This document shows positions 1 through 6,806 of a stretch of 8,473 nucleotides of DNA, piece by piece. Positions within the stretch are counted from its first letter, which is position 1, and each line of letters starts with the position of its first letter. The notes under the pieces are model-generated. The model did no database searches. It was not told the DNA's origin and saw only the letters and a list, made by a program, of their open reading frames with translations. Origin of the DNA: an uncultured Pseudomonadota bacterium (GTDB lineage Bacteria; Myxococcota_A; UBA796; CAJQPC01). Position numbers and translations under genes: made by a program. Location: assembly GCA_937915955.1 (NCBI GenBank), contig CALGIB010000116.1, positions 1 through 8,473 on the forward strand, given 5' to 3'.

Positions 1-1144
1 GCCGCCAGTACTTGCGCTCGCCCACAGCCACCCCCGCGGCGTACTTGCCGCGCTCGAAGAACACGGGCCTGGGCTCGATGATCTCGCCCCGCAGGGCTCC
101 CGCCAGGCTGCGACCGTCGAAGCCGTAGTCGGGGTCGACGCCGATGAGCTCGAACGTCGTGGGCAGCACGTCGACGCTGTGGACCGGGGTCTGGACGACG
201 CCGGGCGTGCCGCCGGGAGTCCGCACGCTCCAGGTCGTGTTCAGCACGCCCTCGTACATGGAGCAGCCGTGGTACCAGTAGTCGTTGTGCCAGCCCAGCT
301 CCTCGCCGTGGTCGGTGCCTGTGATGACGACGGCGTTCTCGTAGAGCCCCCGGGCCTTGAGCCCCTGGATGACCTGGCCGATCAGCGCGTCCGAGCTGGC
401 TACCTGGCTGGCGTAGACCGCGTCGATCCAGGCGATCAGGTCCTCGTCCGGCTCGAGCTCGTCCAGGGCGTAGGGGTCCATGTCGGCCAGGGACATCGGC
501 GTCATCGCCTCGCCCGTCCAGAACTGCTCGATCCAGGGCGAGCGCGGCGTGTAGGTGATGTGCGGGTCGCGCAGGTGCAACCAGATGAACAGCGGGCCGT
601 CGGGCCGATCGTCCAGGTCGCTGGCGAGCCGTTCGACGAGGGCGAGGTCGCGCTCGCGGTCGTCGCTGTACTCCACGTCGGTCTGGCCCGGCGCCGCGCA
701 GAAGGCCTTGTCCCAGCCCTCGGTCTGGATCGGCTCGCAGAAGTTCGACGAGTAGGCCCAGGTCGTCCAGCCGACCTCGCCCAGGATGGTCTGCACCATG
801 GGGACCGGCGAGCTCTCCTGGTCCTCGATCGAGCGAATCCGGTGCACCCGGGGGTAGGTGCCCGTGGCGATCGTGGGCAGCGACACGATGGTGACGCCCT
901 GCGAGACGTAGGTGTTCTCGAAGACCACCGACTGCTTGAACAGCTCGTCCAGGTTGGGGGTCGTGTTCCGCTCGTCGTAGTGGCCGAGGTAGCGCTCGTT
1001 GAGCGTGTCCACGGTCAACCAGACGACGAGATCAGGGTACGTCGGCGTGGAGCTGTCGTCGGCGGACGAGACGCTGTCATCGAGGACCGGTCGGTCTTTC
1101 GAGGGGGCGTCCTTGGTACACGCGCCAAGGAAGAGGAAGAGCAC
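1..1144 (-). CDS. Sulfatase-family (alkaline phosphatase superfamily) lipoprotein, 3' end cut by window edge
   Basis: The first 381 codons are present; the C-terminus lies beyond the left edge. The N-terminus is a short hydrophobic stretch ending in a lipobox, LGAC, with lipidated Cys at residue 9 from the GTG, followed by a Ser/Asp-rich linker (about 15-38). This suggests an exported, membrane-anchored enzyme. The sulfatase fold is clear from TVDTLN (44-49, first metal Asp D46), TTPNLDEL (61-68), TGTYP (94-98), DPH (193-195) and TDHGEELGWH (277-286, metal-binding D278/H279). At the nucleophile position, where CxPxR is usual, the sequence is TIVSL (85-89), giving Thr85 rather than a formylglycine precursor Cys/Ser. 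That resembles Thr-type hydrolase/phosphotransferase relatives, so an arylsulfatase call would be unsafe. It could hydrolyse or transfer a phosphate or sulfate ester in the envelope. The start is uncertain: GTG at 1144 has no clear ribosome site and gives no charged n-region; a CTG at 1165-1163 would give a better signal peptide with an Arg and GGAG at 1180-1177. Confidence 0.87.
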   Translation of the reverse strand, partial: MLFLFLGACTKDAPSKDRPVLDDSVSSADDSSTPTYPDLVVWLTVDTLNERYLGHYDERNTTPNLDELFKQSVVFENTYVSQGVTIVSLPTIATGTYPRVHRIRSIEDQESSPVPMVQTILGEVGWTTWAYSSNFCEPIQTEGWDKAFCAAPGQTDVEYSDDRERDLALVERLASDLDDRPDGPLFIWLHLRDPHITYTPRSPWIEQFWTGEAMTPMSLADMDPYALDELEPDEDLIAWIDAVYASQVASSDALIGQVIQGLKARGLYENAVVITGTDHGEELGWHNDYWYHGCSMYEGVLNTTWSVRTPGGTPGVVQTPVHSVDVLPTTFELIGVDPDYGFDGRSLAGALRGEIIEPRPVFFERGKYAAGVAVGERKYWR

Positions 1145-1161
1145 GGACCGACAGTAGCCGG

Positions 1162-2166
1162 TCAGGCCCCTGTTCGCTCCGGCGCGGCGAAGCGCGATCC
1201 CCCGGCCCAGAGGATGTCGGCGCAGGTGTCGCGCAGGGTGGTGTTCGGATCCCGGGTCCAGAAGCCCAGATCCTTCCGCGCGCGGCTGTCGTCGCAGTAC
1301 CAGAAGTGGCAGGCCTGCAGCAGCCCGACGCGATCGACGCTGAACCCGAAGCCCACCTCTTCCTTGCCGAGGCCCGGCAGGAACTCGAAGATGCGCTTGA
1401 CGAAGCGGGGCGCGCGGCCCGCGGGGGCGGGTCGGTCGGTGACCTGGGCCAGACGCTGGTAGTAGGCGGTGAAGGGCATGTTGCCCCCGGCCAGCAGGTA
1501 GCGCTGACCGGCTCGACCCTGGCTGAGCGCCGCCTTGACCGCCTCCGCGACGTCGCGCACGTCCACGAAGCTGATGCCGCCGGGCGGCGCCATCGGGACC
1601 TGATCGTCCAGGAACATGCGCACCGACTTCGTCGCCTCCCCCGTCACGTCGCCCGGTCCGAGCAGCAAGGAGGGGTTCAGGGACAGGACCTCGAAGCCGG
1701 GCTCGCTGGCGGCCAGGGCCAGCTCCTCGGCGTAGAGCTTGGTCCGGTAGTAGGGCCATCGCTGGATGAGCTGCCGGGGCGTCTCGTGGTCCTCGTCCAT
1801 CATCTGGCGGGTCTCGGAGACCGCGACAGTGCCCGATGTGGAGATGTGCACGACGCGCTGCACCCCGGCGGCCTTCGCGGCGGCCAGGGTGGTCTCGGTG
1901 CCCCCGACGTGGAGCGCATACAGCAGCCCAGCGTCCTCGGGGTCCGCGCTGACCATGCCCGCGCCGTGGACCACCATGTCCACGCCCTCGCAGGCGCGGT
2001 CCATGTCCTCGCGGCAGGTGACGTCGCCCTTCAGGTTGCGGGTGGCCCCCTCGAGCTCGGTGCCACCCCTGGAGAGCGCCAGGACCTCGTGCCCGACCGC
2101 GGCCAGGACACGCACGACGTGGCGCCCCAGGAAGCCGGTGGCGCCCGTGACCAGGATGGTGCTCAT
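1162..2166 (-). CDS. NAD(P)-dependent extended SDR (HpnA / dihydroflavonol-reductase-like epimerase/dehydrogenase)
   Basis: This 334-residue protein is an extended short-chain dehydrogenase. The N-terminal Rossmann motif TGATGFLG (residues 7-14) fits GxxGxxG. KGDVT (46-50) is the usual segment before the adenine pocket. HISTSG (107-112) holds the catalytic Ser/Thr, and Y139/K143 form YxxxK in PYYRTK. NPSLLLGPGD (164-173) and a C-terminal DDSRARKDLGF segment (292-302) are typical of HpnA-like and dihydroflavonol-4-reductase-like SDRs, whose usual length is about 330. No transmembrane segment is evident. It would reduce a carbonyl, oxidise an alcohol or epimerise a sugar; the substrate cannot be read from the sequence. 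Its ATG overlaps the stop of the giant lipid enzyme (ATGA) and has a strong GAGGTG ribosome site lying inside that gene, so it is probably co-produced with it. A step on the same lipid, such as ketone or aldehyde reduction, is the natural inference. The frame is open much further upstream, but that extension is low-complexity shadow of the preceding gene. Confidence 0.92.
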   Translation of the reverse strand: MSTILVTGATGFLGRHVVRVLAAVGHEVLALSRGGTELEGATRNLKGDVTCREDMDRACEGVDMVVHGAGMVSADPEDAGLLYALHVGGTETTLAAAKAAGVQRVVHISTSGTVAVSETRQMMDEDHETPRQLIQRWPYYRTKLYAEELALAASEPGFEVLSLNPSLLLGPGDVTGEATKSVRMFLDDQVPMAPPGGISFVDVRDVAEAVKAALSQGRAGQRYLLAGGNMPFTAYYQRLAQVTDRPAPAGRAPRFVKRIFEFLPGLGKEEVGFGFSVDRVGLLQACHFWYCDDSRARKDLGFWTRDPNTTLRDTCADILWAGGSRFAAPERTGA

Positions 2167-5100
2167 GAGCTCACCTCGCTCAACCCGAACATCCTGCTGA
2201 ACTCGATGAGCATGGGGATGTCGTTGGTCTTGATGACCCCGGAGAAGAACTCGGGGGGCTCGGGCACGTAGGCGTCCTCGATGATGCGACGCATCATCTC
2301 CTCGCTGGTCTTCACCACGCAGTCGGCCTTGCCGCCCTCGGGCTTGCCCGCCCTGACCACGGCGCCGCGGGCGTCGGTGACCACGGTGAACCGGCGCTCG
2401 CCGAGGCTGAAGTACCAGGACTGGTCCTTCTTGTAGCGGTCCAACAGGTAGCGGGGCTCGAGGGCGCCGAAGGCGCGCTCGATGGGGACGACGCGGACCT
2501 CCTTGCCGGGCAGCTCGAAGTCCTCGGCCTTGCAGCGGGGCAGGTCCAGGACCTGACCGTCGCGCAGCGCCTCGACCGCGCGCTGGCTGATCATCGCGAT
2601 GCGACGGGCCTTGTCCGCGGGCTTGAGGCCCTCGCACAGCTTCTTCATGTCCCGCATGTTCAGCGGCGGGCCGATGCGCACGTTCAGGTCCCGCTTCCGG
2701 GGCAGCGCGGCCCCCTTCGGCAGGCTCTCGAAGGTGCCGTCCAGGTAGACCGGCAAGATGTCGATGTTGGTCTCGAGCGCCAGCTGACCGACCAGCGGCT
2801 TGAACTCGCCGAGCGTGCCGTCGGTGCGCCGGGTGCCCTCGGGGAAGATGAGCACGACGTGGCCTTCGCGGACCACGTCGGCGGCCTGGTTCAGGCTGGC
2901 CCGGAAGCCCCGCTTGCGGTCTATGGGCCGCAGGTTCGTCAGCTGCTCGAAGTAGGCCACCACCCAGGGGTTGCCCTCGAAGAAGTAGTCCTTGGCCGCC
3001 AGGCCCACGAGCTTGTGGCCGTAGGGCCCCAGCGCGAACTTCACCAGGCCCATGTCCAGGTGGCTGGTGTGGTTGCTGATGACGATGGTCTGGCGGTTCT
3101 GAGGGATGAAGGCGCGGCCGTAGATGCGGCAGTTCAGGCCCGTCGCGTAGAGCTCGCGCTGCAGGAAGCCCAGGCCCGCCCGGGCGGGCTCGGCCACGAT
3201 GGCGGGGATCTCGACCGCGCTGTCGCGGGGGTCCTCGACCTCGAGGATGGTGGGCTTGGGGGCCTTGACCAGCCGCACCACGTCCGCGACGGTCTCGCAC
3301 TGGCCCAGCTCGTCGGGATCCGGTCGGCCGCCGTCCAGCACCTCGAGCGCGGAGGCCAGCTCCACCCACATCAGGCTGTCGTAGCCAAGCTCGGAGAGCT
3401 CGGTGTCCATGGCGACCTTGCCGGGATCCACCCCGGCCACCGAGGCGATGGCCCGGGCCACCGGCCGGTTGACGCTCTCGCCGCGCTTGCCCTTGCTGAC
3501 GCTGGCCGCGGCGATGCTCTCGAGCACGGCCTGCACGTCCTTGCGCTTGACCTTGCGGCTGGCGGTCCGGGGCAGGTCGACGTCGACGAGGTGCAGCACG
3601 CCGGGGCGCTGGAAGCCGGGCAGCTTGGCGATGGCCTTCTGCATCGACTCCTTGGCGCGGGCGTGCAGCGTGTGGCGGTCCAGATCGCCGTGCTCCTCGG
3701 CGTCCGGCACCACCAGCATGCCCAGCCGCTCACCGCCGCGCGCGTCGGGCACGCCGACCAGGGCGAACTCCTTCACGTAGCGGTGGTTGGGGCCGAGCGC
3801 GTTCTCGACGTCGTCGAGGTAGATGTTCTCGCCCGAGGTCGTGACGACCACTTCCTTGGCCCGGCCCATGATGGTGAGCTGACCCTTGTGGTCGATCTTG
3901 CCGAGGTCGCCGGTCTTGAGCCAGTCGCCGTCGAGGGTGGCGGCGGTGGCCTCGGCGTTGCCGTAGTACCCCTGCATGACGTTGGGGCCCTTGGCGTAGA
4001 TCTCGCCGACGCCGTCCTTGTCCGGATCGACGATCTTGACCTTCACGCCCGGGATGGGCATGCCGACGTGGCCGACCTTGGTGCCCGGGGCGCCCCGCGC
4101 GACGGTCAGCACGGGCGCGGCCTCGGTCAGGCCGTAGCCCTCGGCGAGGTGCAGGCCCAGGCCCTTGAAGAGCTCCTGGGTCTCCTTGGGGAGCGCCGCG
4201 GCCCCCGAAATCAGGAAGCGGATGTTGCCGCCGAGCCGGTCGTGGACCTGCCCGAAGAAGAGCTTGCCGACGTCCAGGCCGGTGGCCTTGCCGAGCCAGC
4301 GGTTCAGCGCGAGGCCGCCGTCGAAGACGGACTCGAAGAGCTCGCCGCGCTCGGAGACCTGGCCTCGGATGCGGCGCTCGAGCAGCTGCCAGAGCGCGGG
4401 CACGCCGACCATGGCCGTGACCTTGCCCTCGCGGAGGCCGTAGTTCAGGCGCTCGCCGTTGATCTCGTCCAGGTAGATGACCCGGCCGCCTCGAGACAGG
4501 GGCAGCAGCAGACCGCAGCTGAACTCGAAGGTGTGGTGCAGCGGCAGCACCGAGAGCACCCGGTCCGACTCGCGCAGGGGGAAGATCTTGCCGAGGCTGG
4601 CCAGCAACGAGGTGAAGTTCTCGTGCGTCAGCATGACGCCCTTGGGCAGCCCGGTGGTGCCCGAGGTGAAGAGGATGCTGGCGATGTCCGAGGGGGCCAC
4701 GTCCTGCTCGTGGAGCCGGTCGGAGGGCCCGCGATCGGCGACGGCCGCCATGTCCAGGATCTGCCCCTTGAGCGCGACGCCGAAGGTCTCGCGCGCCTTG
4801 GCGTCCACCACGCTGACCCGCACCTGGGCGGTGTCGACGATGTTGGCGACCTGCTCGGGCGTCATGGCGGGGTCGACCGGGACGGCCACGCCGCCGGCGC
4901 GGAGGATGCCAAAGTAGCTGATGGGCCAGTTCGGGTGGTTGTCGCCCGAGATGAGGACGCGGTCCCCCTTCTTCAGGCCGGCATCGACCAGGCGCTGGGC
5001 GGCCGCGTGGGCGAGCTCGCGGAGGTCCCGGTAGCTGATGCGCGAGAGGCCGTCGGGCTCGGTGCGCTGCAGCGCCACCGCCAGATCGTGGCGGTCGGCC

Positions 5101-6806
5101 AGCTCGTCCAGGAAGCTGAGCAGGTCGTCGTGCTTGCGGAGCGGCTTGGGGTCCTTCTTGAGCTTCTTCTCGATCTCGGGCGCGACGTTCTCGAGGATGC
5201 CCGGCATGTGGACTTCGCTGATGTACCAGCGCCAGTCGATCGTCTGCGGGTTCCAGGGGACCAGCGCGAGCTCGTCCTCGTCCAGGCGGGCCAGCGCGTC
5301 TCGGGCGTTCAGGCAGCTGAAGCGGTAGTTGTGGGTGGCCGTGAAGGGCACGAACTGATCCAGGATCAGCCCCGTGATCTTCATGTTCTTCTCGAGGCCA
5401 CGCAGCCCCGCGGCGGCCGGCTTCGTGAGCGGCGCGAGCGGCCCGCCGATGGACTTGACCATGCCCGCGGCCTGGCCGGCCAGCTTGGACAGCCCGGATG
5501 GCCCGAAGGCGCCACGGTAGCCCTCCACGGTCATCGGGATGGGCTCGATCCGCGAGTGGATGAAGTCGATGAGCGGCCCGTCCTCGCCTTGGTCGAGGCG
5601 GATCCGGCGCTTGGTCAGGCCGACCAGCTCGATGAGGCGGAGCATGCCGAGGGGGCTGCTGTCGCTGCTGCCCAGCTGGTAGACGACCTCCTGGGTGCCC
5701 TCGAGGAGCTCGGCAAGGGCCAGGATCATGCCGGCGGCGACCATGTCTACCGGGATGATGTCCAGCACGGACTCGTCGGTGGTGGGCGGCAGCAGGATGC
5801 CCTTCCACGCCAGGTAGATCAGGGGCGAGGAGGTGTTGATGCCCTCGCACCAGCCGACGCGCGGGTAGGCCACGGCGGACTCGATGACCGCCGGCCGCAC
5901 GATGGTGAAGTCCACGCCGGCCCGGCAGAGGATCTGCTCGCCGATGGACTTCGTATACGTGTAGGTGTTGTGCCAGCCCCAGAACTTGGCGCGCTCGGTG
6001 CCGTCGTCGCGCAGCCGATTCTCGACGAAGCTGCGCTTGACCTTCTCGAGCTCGTCCTTGAGCGCCGAGCCGCGGCTGGGCTCGCCCTTGTCGCGCAGGT
6101 TCTGCTTGGCCTGGTCGAGGAACTCGGACTGCCGGAACGCGTCGTTGCTGCGGTGGCGGACATGCTCGACCATGTCCAGGCACTCGGCGATCTCCCGGTC
6201 CGGGGACCAGTGGTCGATGTCCAGCTCGTCGGCCTTGGGGAAGGGGTACTCGAGCGGGTGGACCTCGTCGACCTGGCCGGTGCGGTCGCCCGCGACGTAG
6301 CAGGTGGAGGTGTGCAGCATCTTCGTGCTGGGGCCGAGGTCCTTGACCAGCGCGATGAGGTTCTGCATGCCGAAGGCGTTGGCGTTGAGCGCGTAGTCCA
6401 GCGGGGGCTGGAAGTCGACGACGCCCGCGACGTTGACCAGGGCGTGCACGGTGCCTCGGATGGCGTCACGGACCTCTTGCTGCACGCCCGCGAAGTCCTC
6501 GGAGACGTCGCCCGCGATGGGCGTGATCTTCTCCTTGAGGAAGGCCTCGAAGCCCCGGCCCTTCTGGTCCCGGATCGGGTCGAAGACCGGACTGGTGGCG
6601 ACCTCGGCCCAGAAGCGCTCCTCGCTGCTCTGACGGACGCTGCCGTCGCGGTTGGTGCGCTGGCGACAGACCAGGTAGACGTGCTCGACCTGCGGGAAGC
6701 GCAGCAGCACCATCGAGAGCCACACCTTGCCCAGGAAGCCGGTGCCGCCCATGACGAGCAGACGCTTGTCCTGGAACTGGTCGGCGATGCGGAGCGAGCC
6801 CTTCAT
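2163..6806 (-). CDS. elbD: ElbD-like five-domain lipid enzyme: fatty acyl reductase, acyl ligase, ACP, PlsC acyltransferase, SCP2-like
   Basis: This is a 1547-residue cytoplasmic or membrane-peripheral multifunctional enzyme. Residues about 10-370 are a fatty acyl reductase: GGTGFLG (20-26), basic VCRQR after it (suggesting NADPH), HTSTCY (165-170), and Y282/K286 as the YxxxK pair in NTYTYTKS. Residues about 480-545 resemble the FAR C-terminal part (IDWRWYISEVHMPG). Residues about 560-1098 are an AMP-forming ligase: FTSGTTGLPKG (713-723), YGLTE (891-895), KTGDLG (964-969), GRAKEVVVTTSGENI (981-995), and K1085 in PRTASRK. Residues about 1110-1185 are a carrier domain with LGYDSL (1140-1145), Ser1144 being the phosphopantetheine site. 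Residues about 1205-1400 are a PlsC acyltransferase with NHTSHLD (HX4D, H1246/D1251) and FPEGTRR (1321-1327). Residues about 1440-1547 look like an SCP2 lipid-binding domain. All key catalytic residues are intact. The symbol rests on my recollection of the architecture of myxobacterial ElbD, a multifunctional enzyme required for ether lipids; no alignment was run. The start has GGAG eight bases upstream and ATGA overlap with the preceding stop; the open frame upstream of it has no recognisable domain and overlaps the LarA-like gene. Confidence 0.9.
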   Translation of the reverse strand: MKGSLRIADQFQDKRLLVMGGTGFLGKVWLSMVLLRFPQVEHVYLVCRQRTNRDGSVRQSSEERFWAEVATSPVFDPIRDQKGRGFEAFLKEKITPIAGDVSEDFAGVQQEVRDAIRGTVHALVNVAGVVDFQPPLDYALNANAFGMQNLIALVKDLGPSTKMLHTSTCYVAGDRTGQVDEVHPLEYPFPKADELDIDHWSPDREIAECLDMVEHVRHRSNDAFRQSEFLDQAKQNLRDKGEPSRGSALKDELEKVKRSFVENRLRDDGTERAKFWGWHNTYTYTKSIGEQILCRAGVDFTIVRPAVIESAVAYPRVGWCEGINTSSPLIYLAWKGILLPPTTDESVLDIIPVDMVAAGMILALAELLEGTQEVVYQLGSSDSSPLGMLRLIELVGLTKRRIRLDQGEDGPLIDFIHSRIEPIPMTVEGYRGAFGPSGLSKLAGQAAGMVKSIGGPLAPLTKPAAAGLRGLEKNMKITGLILDQFVPFTATHNYRFSCLNARDALARLDEDELALVPWNPQTIDWRWYISEVHMPGILENVAPEIEKKLKKDPKPLRKHDDLLSFLDELADRHDLAVALQRTEPDGLSRISYRDLRELAHAAAQRLVDAGLKKGDRVLISGDNHPNWPISYFGILRAGGVAVPVDPAMTPEQVANIVDTAQVRVSVVDAKARETFGVALKGQILDMAAVADRGPSDRLHEQDVAPSDIASILFTSGTTGLPKGVMLTHENFTSLLASLGKIFPLRESDRVLSVLPLHHTFEFSCGLLLPLSRGGRVIYLDEINGERLNYGLREGKVTAMVGVPALWQLLERRIRGQVSERGELFESVFDGGLALNRWLGKATGLDVGKLFFGQVHDRLGGNIRFLISGAAALPKETQELFKGLGLHLAEGYGLTEAAPVLTVARGAPGTKVGHVGMPIPGVKVKIVDPDKDGVGEIYAKGPNVMQGYYGNAEATAATLDGDWLKTGDLGKIDHKGQLTIMGRAKEVVVTTSGENIYLDDVENALGPNHRYVKEFALVGVPDARGGERLGMLVVPDAEEHGDLDRHTLHARAKESMQKAIAKLPGFQRPGVLHLVDVDLPRTASRKVKRKDVQAVLESIAAASVSKGKRGESVNRPVARAIASVAGVDPGKVAMDTELSELGYDSLMWVELASALEVLDGGRPDPDELGQCETVADVVRLVKAPKPTILEVEDPRDSAVEIPAIVAEPARAGLGFLQRELYATGLNCRIYGRAFIPQNRQTIVISNHTSHLDMGLVKFALGPYGHKLVGLAAKDYFFEGNPWVVAYFEQLTNLRPIDRKRGFRASLNQAADVVREGHVVLIFPEGTRRTDGTLGEFKPLVGQLALETNIDILPVYLDGTFESLPKGAALPRKRDLNVRIGPPLNMRDMKKLCEGLKPADKARRIAMISQRAVEALRDGQVLDLPRCKAEDFELPGKEVRVVPIERAFGALEPRYLLDRYKKDQSWYFSLGERRFTVVTDARGAVVRAGKPEGGKADCVVKTSEEMMRRIIEDAYVPEPPEFFSGVIKTNDIPMLIEFSRMFGLSEVSS
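2172..2177 (-). promoter_or_regulatory. Strong ribosome binding site for the SDR gene, inside the ElbD-like gene
   Basis: Minus-strand GAGGTG lies five bases before the ATG at 2166, within the last codons of the giant lipid enzyme. The start and the preceding stop share ATGA. It is the best ribosome site in the window and may let the SDR be made in excess over the long upstream protein. Confidence 0.75.

Noticed and set aside
1145..1161. A terminator between the SDR and the sulfatase-like gene
   Set aside because: The gap is at most 17 bases, with no stable hairpin or T-run, so read-through is expected.
179..1462. A 427-codon plus-strand open frame antisense to the sulfatase and the SDR 3' end
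   Set aside because: It runs across two convincing minus-strand genes and shows no motif; the opposite strand has the lipobox and sulfatase motifs in frame.
2167..3369. Upstream extension of the SDR frame (would make a 735-residue protein)
   Set aside because: The extension is Arg/Pro/Gly-rich shadow of the PlsC/SCP2 coding region. The SDR Rossmann motif begins seven residues after the ATG at 2166, which has a strong ribosome site.
3730..6183. An 817-codon minus-strand frame within the ElbD-like gene
   Set aside because: It is a frame-shifted reading of the ligase region; its protein is Arg/Pro/Ala/Gly-rich with no motif, while the true frame carries every AMP-binding motif.
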